Of a stretch of 64,000 nucleotides of DNA, positions 11,050 to 22,518 are shown piece by piece. Origin of the DNA: Mycolicibacterium neoaurum VKM Ac-1815D. Lineage in GTDB: Bacteria; Actinomycetota; Actinomycetes; Mycobacteriales; Mycobacteriaceae. Made by a program: the position numbers and the translations under genes. The stretch lies in the NCBI RefSeq assembly GCF_000317305.3, contig NC_023036.2, positions 2,914,001-2,978,000 of the forward strand, read 5' to 3'. Within the stretch, counting starts at the first letter, position 1. Each line of letters opens with the position of its first letter. Under the pieces are notes generated by a model. The model was not told the origin of the DNA. It did no database searches and saw only the letters and a program-made list of their open reading frames with translations.

Positions 11050-11448
11050 ATGTCCTACTACAACAGCGCCGAAGAGATCTACCAGTACCTCGGCGGCGTG
11101 TTCCGTGCCGCCAACGACACCGAGGTCGGCCCCAAACTTATGGGCGCGGACATCGACTTGCAGGTGTACTACACCGATCCGGATGCCGCGATGACGGTGC
11201 GTCTGCGGGAACCCAAGATCGAGGTCTTCGATGGCGCCGACAACGAAGAAGCCGACGTGAAGCTCTACATGACGGCCGATATCGGCAACAAGTTCTGGCG
11301 CGGTGAGTACAACCTCGGGGTGGGCCTGGCCAAAGGTCAGGTCAAGGCCAAGGGGCCGGTCAACAAGATCCTCAAGCTGGTCCCCCTGACCAAGCCGCTG
11401 TTCCCGATCTACCGCGAACTGGTCGCCGGAAAAGACGCCTCGGCCTGA
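11050..11448 (+). CDS. SCP2 sterol-binding domain protein
   Basis: 132 residues, a stand-alone SCP2-like domain: an N-terminal helix, then strand-rich sequence with VKLYMTADIGNKFWRGEYNLGVGLAKGQVKAKGP, the typical hydrophobic-tunnel pattern. Such proteins bind sterols, fatty acyl-CoAs or other long lipids. GGAGAGGAA sits upstream of ATG 11050. It lies 43 bases after the P450 and 27 before the dehydrogenase, so all three are probably co-transcribed; it may present a lipid to the P450 or synthetase. Ligand specificity is inference. Confidence 0.85.
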   Translation: MSYYNSAEEIYQYLGGVFRAANDTEVGPKLMGADIDLQVYYTDPDAAMTVRLREPKIEVFDGADNEEADVKLYMTADIGNKFWRGEYNLGVGLAKGQVKAKGPVNKILKLVPLTKPLFPIYRELVAGKDASA

Positions 11449-11475
11449 AAAAAAGACTTCTGACAGGAGAATCCG

Positions 11476-12630
11476 TTGACTGACACCACTTCCCCGGTGA
11501 GCACGCTGGACCACCGTGCACACACCGTCCGTACCGCACAGGTGGCCGTGCTTCGCGAAGAGGGCCGGCCCCTGTCGTTGGAGGACGTCGAGCTCGCCGA
11601 GTTGGTGAGCGACGAGGTGCTGGTCCAGATTGCCGGGGTGGGCATCTGCCACACCGATATCTCGGCGGCAGAAGGACTCGTCCCGCTGCCGCTGCCCGCC
11701 GTCCTCGGTCACGAAGGGGCCGGTGTCGTGATGGCGGTCGGTCCGAGTGTGCGCACCCTCGCAGTGGGTGACCACGTGGTGTTGAGCTACGACTTCTGTG
11801 GGGAATGCCGGACCTGCACCACCAAGACCCCGGCGTACTGCGAACTGTTCGCACCGCTCAACTACTTCGGAGAGCGGCTCGACGGCACCGTGACCATGCG
11901 GTCTGGCGACGAGGACGTGCATGGCAACTGGTTTGGCCAGTCGTCGTTTGCAAGCCTGGCCATCGCCAACGAACGCAACGCGGTCAAGGTCCCCACGGAT
12001 CTGCCGCTGCACCTGCTGGGGCCCCTCGGTTGCGGTCTGCAGACCGGAGCGGGCAGCGTCATGAACGTGTTGCGTCCGAGCCCGGGTGACAGCCTTGCGG
12101 TATTCGGGCTGGGCGCAGTCGGTCTGGCCGCGGTGATGGCGGGTAAGGCGGTCAATTGCGAGCCCATCATCGCCATCGACATGAACCCGGCGCGTCTCGA
12201 ACTGGCCCGCGAACTGGGTGCCACCCACTGCATCAACCCGGCGGAGACCAAAGACCTCGTCTGGGACGTGATGAACCTGGTGCCGAATGGGGTCAACTGT
12301 TCGCTGGACGCGGTCGGTTCGAATCTGGTGATACGTCAGGCGCTGGAAATTCTCAGCTCACCCGGCCACTGCGCCACCGTGGGGTTCCACGGGCTCCAGC
12401 ACGACATCACGATCGATCAGGGCCATCTGCTGCTGGGCCGGCGGCTGTCCGGAGTCATCGAGGGTGACGCCGACCCACGCGAGTTCGTGCCGGTGCTCAT
12501 CGAGCTGTATCGCGACGGCAAGTTCCCGTTCGACCGACTGATCGAGACGTTTCCGCTGGCTCAGATCAACGAAGCAATCGCGGCATCGACAAGTGGCGCC
12601 GTGATCAAGCCCGTCGTTGCCTTCGGCTGA
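11476..12630 (+). CDS. Zinc-dependent alcohol dehydrogenase (MDR superfamily)
   Basis: 384 residues. Catalytic zinc ligands are in GICHTD and GHEGAG and near LGCGLQTGAG; the structural zinc loop has CGECRTC and the later cysteine of AYCELF. The Rossmann motif is VFGLGAVGLAA, and a following acidic stretch (IIAIDMNPARLELA) favours NAD. It resembles the aryl/benzyl-alcohol dehydrogenase branch and would oxidise an alcohol, perhaps the P450 product, to the aldehyde or ketone. The start is TTG 11476, with AGGAGA five bases upstream. End of the probable P450-SCP2-dehydrogenase transcript. Confidence 0.9.
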   Translation: MTDTTSPVSTLDHRAHTVRTAQVAVLREEGRPLSLEDVELAELVSDEVLVQIAGVGICHTDISAAEGLVPLPLPAVLGHEGAGVVMAVGPSVRTLAVGDHVVLSYDFCGECRTCTTKTPAYCELFAPLNYFGERLDGTVTMRSGDEDVHGNWFGQSSFASLAIANERNAVKVPTDLPLHLLGPLGCGLQTGAGSVMNVLRPSPGDSLAVFGLGAVGLAAVMAGKAVNCEPIIAIDMNPARLELARELGATHCINPAETKDLVWDVMNLVPNGVNCSLDAVGSNLVIRQALEILSSPGHCATVGFHGLQHDITIDQGHLLLGRRLSGVIEGDADPREFVPVLIELYRDGKFPFDRLIETFPLAQINEAIAASTSGAVIKPVVAFG

Positions 12631-12702
12631 CTCGGCAACGTTGATCAATGAACCTTTGCAGCACAGGCTTGGTGCTACCGTCACTCGATCGCTGAGCACA
12701 TA

Positions 12703-14007
12703 TTGGGGGCGCAGTTGGCTCAAGAACTCGTGCAGATGACGCCCGACGACGCCGCCGCGGTGGCTGCCAAGATCGATGTGAACGACCTCGCCGAGCGGAT
12801 CGGTCTGCGGGCCGTCGAGGTGATCGCCGATCTGCACAACGCCCAGGACAAGGACCTGGAGCAACTGACCGTCGAGGCCGCCCTGAGCAACGTGCACGCC
12901 GTGTTGCGTGGCTTTGCCGGAGCCGAAGACCCGGCGTTCGTGCAGCCACCGGAGCTGACGCTCAGCTGGGTGGCCACCATGGCCCAGCGCGGTATCAGCG
13001 TTGCCGCGATACCGCGTTGCTATGTGATCGGGATGGGCCTGTGTGATGCGGCGCTGCGGAAAGCGGTGCACGGCCTCGCCGCTTCGGAGGACGTGAAGTG
13101 GAATCTCACCAATGCGGCGCTGAACTACCTCTACGAGTACTGCGAGAAGATCACCGGTGATCTCGTCGATCACTACCAGCGGGAACGCGAGTTATGGGTG
13201 CGCGGTGCCGACTCGGTGCGTGCCGAGCTCGTCCTCGCCATCCTCGCTGGGCGTCCCGTGGACCTGCACGCCACCAGCGCTGCGCTGGGCTACAACCTCG
13301 ATCGACCGCATATGGGCCTGATGGTGTGGGCTGATCCGCGCAACCCGGACAAGCCACCGCTGCAGGCTTTGAAGAGAACGGCCGCACAGTTGGCTCATCA
13401 ACTCAAGGGCATGGAGCTACTGGTGGTGCCCGCGGGTTCGGCCATGGTCTGGGCATGGACAAGCGGGCCGGCACTCGCCGACGAGCTTGCCGGTGAGCTG
13501 ACGATCGACGGCCCGCTGCTCGCCTCGATCGGTGGGCCCAGCCCGGGGGTGGACGGATTTGCCCGGTCCCACCGGCATGCCAAGGAGGCGCGCCGCATGG
13601 CCGGCGTGTTCGCGCACGCAGCCGGAACGGTGACGCATCACCGCCAGGTGGCGCTGGCCGCGCTGCTCACCCACGATCTGTCGGCATCACGGGAATTCGT
13701 CGAGGACGAGCTCGGCGAGCTTAGCTCTGATACCGAACGCAATCGCAGGTTGAGGGCGACGCTGGTGGTCTACTTCCACGAGAACATGAGCTGGAGCAGG
13801 ACCGCGGAGCGGCTGGGTGTGCATCAGAACACCGTCATGTACCGCGTTCAGCAGGCAAAAGAGCTCCTCTCGTGCTCGCTGTCCGAACGACGGCTGGAGT
13901 TGGAGGCGGCGTTGCGGTTGGCCGAAGTCAGCGCCAACCTCAGTCCAGGCGGTCTTGCGGGTTCGGGTCAGCCGGAGCGCGACGTTTGCCAGGACGACTG
14001 GAAGTAA
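12703..14007 (+). CDS. PucR/CdaR-type transcriptional regulator
   Basis: About 434 residues. The C-terminus carries the PucR-type helix-turn-helix (ENMSWSRTAERLGVHQNTVMYRVQQAKELL, near 365-395); the middle has the degenerate GGDEF-like CdaR domain and the N-terminus an RsbT-co-antagonist-like helical domain. Such regulators respond to catabolic substrates. The start is uncertain: TTG 12703 gives the longest protein; TTG 12715 has a G-rich stretch upstream, and ATG 12736 is also in frame. It follows the dehydrogenase by 72 bases on the same strand and probably controls the oxidation locus. A 15-base palindrome overlaps its last codons. Confidence 0.82.
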   Translation: MGAQLAQELVQMTPDDAAAVAAKIDVNDLAERIGLRAVEVIADLHNAQDKDLEQLTVEAALSNVHAVLRGFAGAEDPAFVQPPELTLSWVATMAQRGISVAAIPRCYVIGMGLCDAALRKAVHGLAASEDVKWNLTNAALNYLYEYCEKITGDLVDHYQRERELWVRGADSVRAELVLAILAGRPVDLHATSAALGYNLDRPHMGLMVWADPRNPDKPPLQALKRTAAQLAHQLKGMELLVVPAGSAMVWAWTSGPALADELAGELTIDGPLLASIGGPSPGVDGFARSHRHAKEARRMAGVFAHAAGTVTHHRQVALAALLTHDLSASREFVEDELGELSSDTERNRRLRATLVVYFHENMSWSRTAERLGVHQNTVMYRVQQAKELLSCSLSERRLELEAALRLAEVSANLSPGGLAGSGQPERDVCQDDWK

Positions 14008-14045
14008 CTTCCAGATGAACGGACAGGATTTGGAACCGGCTTCCA
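13999..14045. promoter_or_regulatory. Twin operators TGGAA-N5-TTCCA and leaderless promoter of the LuxR gene
   Basis: Two 15-base inverted repeats with identical arms lie at 13999-14013 (spacer GTAAC, making a perfect 7-1-7 palindrome) and 14031-14045 (spacer CCGGC). They start 32 bases apart, about three helical turns. A TAGGTT -10 element at 14046-14051 abuts the second copy, with the start codon seven bases further, suggesting a leaderless transcript. The arrangement predicts a dimeric regulator, most simply the PucR or LuxR protein encoded on either side, binding cooperatively and blocking or tuning the promoter. Confidence 0.6.
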
Positions 14046-14057
14046 TAGGTTAGTGGG

Positions 14058-15365
14058 ATGGGTCTCTCTACCGTTGTGGATGTGACTACCGCCACCCTTG
14101 AGGTTCCCGATCTGAGCAGCTTTGTCCCGCTTCTCGACGTCGATCCGACGGATGCGTCGACGCCTCCGGAGGTCGGTGGGACCCCGCTGGATGACTGGTC
14201 GGTGGTCGGCGCGCCACTGCGCGATCACGCGCTGCGTGCGCGGATCTCCGCTGTGCTACACCGAGTGGCCGCGCTGCCAGGCTTCGGTGGCACCACTGTC
14301 ATCGACGACGAGCGCGACTTCGCCACGATCGAGTCGGCGCTGGACTCGGCGCGCACGCAACTGTCGGGTCTGGCCGGCTCGAACCATGTCGCCGTGATCG
14401 GTCCGGCCACGGCGCGCTGTGTCGCATTGCTGACCGAGTTGGCCGACCTGCGCGTGCAACTGGCGGAGGTGCGAGCGGCGCAGCGCAACGAACGGTACGC
14501 CGCCACCCGCAACGCGCTCTCGCGTCTGCACGGAGTCGACTCGGTCGAACAGATGTTGGAACGGGCGCCCGCCGAATTGGCCAGGTGCGGTTTCGACCGG
14601 GTGATCGTGTCCCGGGTCGAAGAGTCGACATGGTGGGTGGAGAACGTCCACGTCCGGGCAGACCCGCAGTGGGCCAACGAGATTGCCGAGGCCGGTCGCG
14701 CGAACCCGGCGCGCATCGATCACCTACTGGTCGAAAGCGAGATCATGCGGCGCCGCGCGCCGGTCCTTGTTCGCGATGCGCAGCACGCCCCGCGCATCAA
14801 CGCGGCCATCGGTGCGGCCTCGCTGTCGCGGTCCTACGTCGCCGCACCGATCATGCCCGATGGACGCGTCATCGGGATGTTGCACGCAGACTGTTACCTC
14901 AGCCGTCGGCACGTCGACGAGGAGGACCTCGCCGTCCTGTGGATGTTCACCGAGGGGTTCGGTTACGCCTTCCAGCGCACAGCGCTCAGCGAGCGACTCC
15001 GCGGCGCACGCGACGAGATCCAGCGGATGGCGCGTGATATCGCCACGTCCGCTGACGACCTCTGTTCGGCCCGCACGACCCTCGGACGCCCGCGCGGGCA
15101 CCTCGCGGACCACGCGACGCCGCCGGTGGCGGCATCGCTGGCGGCCAATTCGAGCATCGAAATGCTGTTGTCGCGCAGGGAGATCGAGGTCGTCTCGCTG
15201 ATGGCAGAAGGTATGAGCAATGGTGCGATCGCCACTCATCTGGTGATCTCGGAGGGCACGGTCAAGACGCACGTCAAGCACATTCTGCGCAAGTTGAAGG
15301 CGTCGAACCGGGCCGAGGCGGTGTTCAGGTACATGCGGATGACGGCAGTTCACGGGGTGCGGTAG
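14058..15365 (+). CDS. LuxR family regulator with GAF-like sensor domain
   Basis: 435 residues. Residues about 150-310 look like a GAF domain (LARCGFDRVIVSRVEE to APIMPDGRVIGMLHAD), a small-molecule or redox sensor; the C-terminus is a LuxR/NarL helix-turn-helix (LLSRREIEVVSLMAEGMSNG and ISEGTVKTHVKHILRKL, about 371-430). There is no receiver domain, so it is not an ordinary response regulator. The ATG at 14058 is seven bases after a TAGGTT box, fitting a leaderless mRNA. Together with the upstream PucR gene it makes a two-regulator arrangement next to the P450 genes. Confidence 0.87.
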   Translation: MGLSTVVDVTTATLEVPDLSSFVPLLDVDPTDASTPPEVGGTPLDDWSVVGAPLRDHALRARISAVLHRVAALPGFGGTTVIDDERDFATIESALDSARTQLSGLAGSNHVAVIGPATARCVALLTELADLRVQLAEVRAAQRNERYAATRNALSRLHGVDSVEQMLERAPAELARCGFDRVIVSRVEESTWWVENVHVRADPQWANEIAEAGRANPARIDHLLVESEIMRRRAPVLVRDAQHAPRINAAIGAASLSRSYVAAPIMPDGRVIGMLHADCYLSRRHVDEEDLAVLWMFTEGFGYAFQRTALSERLRGARDEIQRMARDIATSADDLCSARTTLGRPRGHLADHATPPVAASLAANSSIEMLLSRREIEVVSLMAEGMSNGAIATHLVISEGTVKTHVKHILRKLKASNRAEAVFRYMRMTAVHGVR

Positions 15366-15403
15366 CCATCGCGAGTGGCATGGTGCTGCCTGCTGGAACG
15401 TAT

Positions 15404-15745
15404 TGACCACGGCCCCCGGGATGGTGGACACCGGCCGGGCGGCATGTGTCGGCTGAGTGCGACGGAAACTCGACTGGGCTGATCATGCCGATCTTCGAGT
15501 GTCGTCGACGGTCCGGCGGCGAGCCCCGCGGCAGTCCTCGTCGGCCAGTTGTATGGGTTGTAGAACTCCGATTTCGATGTGCTCCACCCGCAGTGACAGC
15601 TCTGAAGAAAAAGACCACCGCGGTGCCTATGATTCGTACGCTGCGAGAGGATCTGGGCAGCGAGCAGGGCACGCTCACCCGGGGTGGCCCGCCGACTCGG
15701 CTATGGCGTCGAGGCGGTGCGCTCCCTGATCGACCAGACCGACGG
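15404..15745 (+). mobile_element. Decayed IS3-type insertion remnant (left end plus frameshifted orfA piece)
   Basis: The 433-base gap between the LuxR gene and the PrsW gene contains no intact gene. Bases 15629-15681 encode MIRTLREDLGSEQGTLTR and, after one extra base in the CGGGG run near 15680, the next frame reads VARRLGYGVEAVRSLIDQTD up to about 15745. Joined, these match the N-terminal helix-turn-helix of IS3-family OrfA proteins. Upstream, TGACCACGGCCCCCGGG and GGTGGACACC (15404-15432) resemble the left ends of such elements. No orfB or right end is seen, so this is an inactive fragment. The repeat end is the less certain part. Confidence 0.55.
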
Positions 15746-15798
15746 GCCCGGTGGTCAGCTACCAGCCGCCGCGTGCCTGACCTGCCAGTTCAGTGCAG

Positions 15799-16896
15799 TC
15801 AGCCCGAGGACTGCAGCAGCTCGAGCGCGTCGTTCTGCGCGTGTCGCATGGCCTTCTTGGCGCGCCGTCCGCCGCTGCGCCGAGCCTGCTTGCGCAGCCG
15901 GCGCCGTGCCTTGGCCGTCGCCAGTGAGTCGAGTACCTCGTCGGGCACCGCGGCAAGGGTCCCGTCGGCGCGTCCGGCCGCGATGCGCTCGGTCACCCAC
16001 TGGCGTTCGAAACGCAGCAACCACAACACCGGAATCAGGAACACCACCAGGGTGACCGCGATCTTGACCAACGCGCCGCCGATGGGTGAGTCCCAGAAGA
16101 AATGCATGAAGGAGGCCGCCGCCATCAGCGGCAGAGCGAGCAGCACCCGACGTGCATAGGACCACTGCGGCGGACCGGTGAAGGTCGGCAACAGCAGCAT
16201 GACGCCCACCGCGAACAGCCCCGTGTACGCCCAGTGCGCGGGAACGGCGGTCAGCACCCGCACCAGAAGTTGGGGGCCGGCACCGGCGAGATCGGAGTCC
16301 AGGCTGTAGATCGCTTCCCGGGTGGCGTAGGTCAGATCTTCCATGACGTCGAAGCCGAACCCGACGAACATCCCGACCAGCAACGCGTGGGAAATCCGGT
16401 GGAACACCGACGAACACAGCACCAGGATGACCGCCGCGCACATGCCCTTGGATGCCTCCTCGATGATCGGCGCGGTGAGGGACGCTTCCCAGGCGGCCAT
16501 CGTCTCCGGCGACAGATACCGCGACCAGACGCCGGCGAGGGCGGTGTTGCCGTTGACGGCCATCACCAATGCGGTGGTGCCACCGAGTGCGGTTCCGGCG
16601 AGCAGCGCCTGCGGGTAGCGCCGCGCGCTGCGGTACGGGTCGAATTTGAACATCAACCAGAACAGAACGACGATGAAGCCGATCCACAGGGGCGCCAACC
16701 AAAGCTGTGCGTCCATCACCATGCCGAAGGCGCTGCCGTTGGCGCTCAGCAGCAGGTAGGTGCTCACCACCAGGGTGATCACGTACAGCCAGAACACCGC
16801 TGAACGTGGCCGGTACACCACCGGCACCCGGGCAGGCCCGGCCGGGCCCGGTACGACATTCGGCGTCGACGTGGCGGGTGCCTCGGTCTGGGTCAC
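15799..16896 (-). CDS. PrsW family intramembrane metalloprotease
   Basis: 365 residues with about eight transmembrane helices. The PrsW motifs are visible: EE-x-x-K in APIIEEASKG, the glycine-rich FVGFGFDVMED, and HFFWDSP. The C-terminal tail is cytoplasmic and very basic (KARRRLRKQARRSGGRRAKKA). In Bacillus PrsW makes the first cut in an anti-sigma factor; targets of actinobacterial homologues are not generally known. The GTG start at 16894-16896 overlaps the stop of the upstream membrane-anchored protein as GTGA, so the two are translationally coupled and may act together. It converges on the IS remnant. Confidence 0.85.
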   Translation of the reverse strand: MTQTEAPATSTPNVVPGPAGPARVPVVYRPRSAVFWLYVITLVVSTYLLLSANGSAFGMVMDAQLWLAPLWIGFIVVLFWLMFKFDPYRSARRYPQALLAGTALGGTTALVMAVNGNTALAGVWSRYLSPETMAAWEASLTAPIIEEASKGMCAAVILVLCSSVFHRISHALLVGMFVGFGFDVMEDLTYATREAIYSLDSDLAGAGPQLLVRVLTAVPAHWAYTGLFAVGVMLLLPTFTGPPQWSYARRVLLALPLMAAASFMHFFWDSPIGGALVKIAVTLVVFLIPVLWLLRFERQWVTERIAAGRADGTLAAVPDEVLDSLATAKARRRLRKQARRSGGRRAKKAMRHAQNDALELLQSSG

Positions 16897-17462
16897 TGCT
16901 GCTTCTCCCTGGTGATCAGGCCGGCGATGGTCTCGATGTCGGGGCCCTGGCTGGCCGGATCGGTGAGGGCGATCACCGATACGACGACATCGTCGTCGTA
17001 GAGGAAGGCGCAGGTTCCGGTGGTGTCGGTGGTCACCGCGACGCACGTGTCGCCGGAGAGCGTGGCACCGTTGCCGCTGATCACCCCGCCGTCGAGCGCG
17101 GCGCTGACCCCGTCCACGCGGTTGGCCCGCATCAGTCGCTGGGCCACCGCCGCGGGGTCACGGTCCATCCGGTCGTAGGCCTGGATCAGGACGAGGTTGC
17201 CGTCCTCGCGCATGATCACCGACGATCCTCGATCGATGATCTGCCAGCCGTCCATGGCGCCGATTGCGATGCGCTCTCCGTCGTCGGTGACCAACTCCAC
17301 CGGCGTGACTTCTTCGGCATCGGCCGACCAGTCCCGCTCGGGTAGGACCGCATTAGCTGTCACCGGGATGAGCGGCACCGCGAGGATGCCGATGCCGAGT
17401 GCGAAAGCAGCGGGTTTCTGGGTCAATCGACGCCGGCGTGGCGGCGCTGTGGGATCGGCCAT
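16893..17462 (-). CDS. Membrane-anchored extracytoplasmic protein of unknown function
   Basis: 189 residues from ATG 17460-17462 (an earlier frame start exists seven codons upstream). A basic cytoplasmic N-terminus (PPRRRRLTQK) is followed by one hydrophobic segment (AFALGIGILAVPLIPVTANAV, about 18-38) and an outside domain of about 150 residues with two cysteines (DTCVAVTTDTTGTCAF) likely to form a disulfide. I do not recognise the family. It is coupled to the PrsW protease gene by a four-base overlap, so it could be a substrate, adaptor or sensor for it. Confidence 0.7.
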   Translation of the reverse strand: MADPTAPPRRRRLTQKPAAFALGIGILAVPLIPVTANAVLPERDWSADAEEVTPVELVTDDGERIAIGAMDGWQIIDRGSSVIMREDGNLVLIQAYDRMDRDPAAVAQRLMRANRVDGVSAALDGGVISGNGATLSGDTCVAVTTDTTGTCAFLYDDDVVVSVIALTDPASQGPDIETIAGLITREKQQ

Positions 17463-17472
17463 GCGCCAGAAG

Positions 17473-17524
17473 TTACGGCACACCAGCGGTTTCTGCGCGT
17501 ATTTACGGTGTTGTCAGTTTACGG
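17473..17524 (-). promoter_or_regulatory. Three CCGTAA repeats upstream of the PrsW operon
   Basis: On the minus strand CCGTAA occurs at 17524-17519, 17508-17503 and 17478-17473, in the 62 bases before the ATG of the membrane-anchored protein. Such a run of short direct repeats in a promoter may be binding sites, or simply AT-richer promoter sequence. No other evidence is available. Confidence 0.3.
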
Positions 17525-17624
17525 CGAGCGGGGACTGCCCAGCGGATGTCATCGCTGTGGCGATTCATCGGCGCGGAAAGGGCTTCCTTGGGCAACAAAA
17601 TGCGCCCAAATGGGATTTGCTGGC

Positions 17625-18260
17625 TCAGGCGGGTGCGGCCCGGCGGACCAGTGACAGCACGACGGCAGCCAGAGCGAACATCGTCGAGATGGCGCGGTTG
17701 AGGATGGTCTGCTGCCGGGCATTGTGCAGCCAGCCGACCATCCGCCCGGCCAGGCCGGTGTAGGTGCCCATGACCGCGATGTCGACGGCGAGCATCGTCA
17801 GCCCGATCGCCAGATACTGGGGCAGCAGCGGCATGGCCGGAGTGACGAACTGGGGGAGTGCGGCCAGGAAGAAGACCAGCCCCTTGGGGTTGGTCGCGTT
17901 GACCAGGAATCCGCGCAGCACCAGAGCGCGCCGGCTGCCCGGTGTCACCGCGTCCATCTCCTCGCGCAGATCCCGCGGCGCCGTGCGCCATTGCCGGATC
18001 GCCAGGTAGGCCAGGTAGGCAACGCCGAGCCATTTGACGACCGTGAACGCGATCGCCGAATTGGCAACGATGGCACCGACACCGGCGGCGACCAACACCA
18101 GTTGCAGCATCAGGCCGATCTGCAGCCCGAGCACGCTGTACCAGCCGCGCCGTAGGCCTTCGGACATCCCGGTGGCCATCGACTGCACCGCGCCGGGTCC
18201 GGGAACGATGCTGATCGCGATCGCGGCGCCGAGGAACGCCAGCCATACCTGCCAGGTCAT
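17625..18260 (-). CDS. LysE family amino-acid exporter
   Basis: 211 residues with about six hydrophobic segments. The N-terminus (AFLGAAIAISIVPGPGAVQSMATGMSEGLRRGWYSVLG) shows the PGP motif typical of LysE/RhtB translocators, and FLVNATNPKGLVFFLAALPQFV is the second signature. Members export amino acids or homoserine lactones; the substrate is not predictable here. ATG at 18258-18260. The 162-base gap on its downstream side (17463-17624) holds three TTACGG repeats and no gene. Confidence 0.88.
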   Translation of the reverse strand: MTWQVWLAFLGAAIAISIVPGPGAVQSMATGMSEGLRRGWYSVLGLQIGLMLQLVLVAAGVGAIVANSAIAFTVVKWLGVAYLAYLAIRQWRTAPRDLREEMDAVTPGSRRALVLRGFLVNATNPKGLVFFLAALPQFVTPAMPLLPQYLAIGLTMLAVDIAVMGTYTGLAGRMVGWLHNARQQTILNRAISTMFALAAVVLSLVRRAAPA

Positions 18261-18307
18261 GGCCTCAGATTGTTCCAGGAGAGCGCAACCGGTTTCTGAC
18301 GGCAGTA

Positions 18308-18730
18308 TCAGGCGATATCGGCGACGAACACCCCGGTCTTGCGCAGCATCACCCTGGCGATGAGCGGCAGCGAGCGGTCGACCGTGCCTGCGGGCAGGAC
18401 CCGCGGGTTGACCACATGCAGGTCCTTGCCCGAGACCTTGATGTCTGCGGATCCGGCGGCCAGTACGTTCTTGACCCAGTTGGTCTTGCCGTGGATCAGC
18501 CCGATCGCCAGGACGTCGCCCTTGCGGTACGCGGTGACCGGCGTCTCATAGGCGGTCCCGGAGGTGCGCCCGGTGTGCCGGATGACACTCATCCCCGGCA
18601 GCTTGCGGCTCAGCGGCGTCATCAGCGGATTGATGTATTTGATCTGGAAGTTCTCCAGCGCGGGCGGTACCAGCATCGGCACACCGGCGGCGTTATTGGG
18701 ATGTTCTTTTCGTGAAGGTGACGCGGACAT
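18308..18730 (-). CDS. Nitroreductase/deazaflavin-dependent (F420) oxidoreductase family protein
   Basis: 140 residues, matching the short Ddn-like split-barrel proteins: [48 protein letters not shown] is the conserved core. Family members use F420H2 (or flavin/haem in some branches) to reduce small molecules; a specific substrate cannot be given. A protein of this kind lies beside hisD in M. tuberculosis as I recall (Rv1598c). It diverges from hisD with only 45 bases between the start codons, so the promoters must overlap. Confidence 0.83.
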   Translation of the reverse strand: MSASPSRKEHPNNAAGVPMLVPPALENFQIKYINPLMTPLSRKLPGMSVIRHTGRTSGTAYETPVTAYRKGDVLAIGLIHGKTNWVKNVLAAGSADIKVSGKDLHVVNPRVLPAGTVDRSLPLIARVMLRKTGVFVADIA

Positions 18731-18761
18731 GACGGCTCCCGAATTCGATTTGGCCTGCTCT

Positions 18762-18775
18762 GGGACAATAGTCCC
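18762..18775 (+). promoter_or_regulatory. hisD promoter with inverted repeat next to the start codon
   Basis: GGGAC-AATA-GTCCC ends directly before the GTG at 18776. GACAAT (18764-18769) within it fits a -10 element at the correct distance for a transcript starting at the GTG, so the his mRNA may be leaderless. The repeat could be an operator covering the -10 box. No his leader peptide or other attenuator is seen. Confidence 0.4.
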
Positions 18776-21866
<3,091 letters not shown>

Positions 21867-21868
21867 CC

Positions 21869-22495
21869 GTGGGACTTTCGAAGAAGGTGACCATCCTCGA
21901 CTACGGCTCCGGGAACCTGCGCTCGGCGCAGCGCGCCCTGGAGCGCACCGGCGCCGAGGTCGAGGTCACCGCCGACCCCGCCGCGGCGCTGCAGGCCGAT
22001 GGTCTGGTGGTGCCCGGCGTCGGCGCGTACGAGGCGTGCATGGCCGGGCTGCGTGCGATCGACGGTGAGCGCCTCATCGACGAGCGTGTGGCGGCCGGGC
22101 GGCCGGTGTTGGGAATCTGCGTGGGAATGCAGATCATGTTCACCGAGGGCGTCGAGTTCGGGGTGCAGACCCGCGGCTGCGCCCAATGGCCCGGTGCGGT
22201 GACGCGCCTGGACGCGCCCGTCATCCCGCACATGGGGTGGAACACCGTCGACGCACCATCGGAGAGCACCCTGTTCAAGGGCCTCGACCCCGACACCCGG
22301 TTCTACTTCGTGCACTCCTATGCGGCACAGACCTGGACCGGCTCCGCCGACGCGACGCTGACCTGGGCGACACATGAGGTGCCATTCCTGGCGGCCGTCG
22401 AGAACGGCGCGCTCTCGGCCACCCAATTCCACCCCGAGAAGAGCGGCGACGCCGGTGCGACGCTGCTGCGCAACTGGGTCGACAGCCTCGATTGA
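21869..22495 (+). CDS. hisH: Imidazole glycerol phosphate synthase, glutamine amidotransferase subunit
   Basis: 208 residues, class I glutamine amidotransferase. The nucleophile is the cysteine of [10 protein letters not shown] and the His-Glu pair is in [12 protein letters not shown]. It hydrolyses glutamine and channels ammonia to HisF, making IGP and AICAR. The partner hisF lies two genes downstream. GTG start at 21869, two bases after the hisB stop. Confidence 0.97.
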   Translation: MGLSKKVTILDYGSGNLRSAQRALERTGAEVEVTADPAAALQADGLVVPGVGAYEACMAGLRAIDGERLIDERVAAGRPVLGICVGMQIMFTEGVEFGVQTRGCAQWPGAVTRLDAPVIPHMGWNTVDAPSESTLFKGLDPDTRFYFVHSYAAQTWTGSADATLTWATHEVPFLAAVENGALSATQFHPEKSGDAGATLLRNWVDSLD

Positions 22496-22518
22496 GACGA
22501 CAAGTAAGGTAACCGCAC

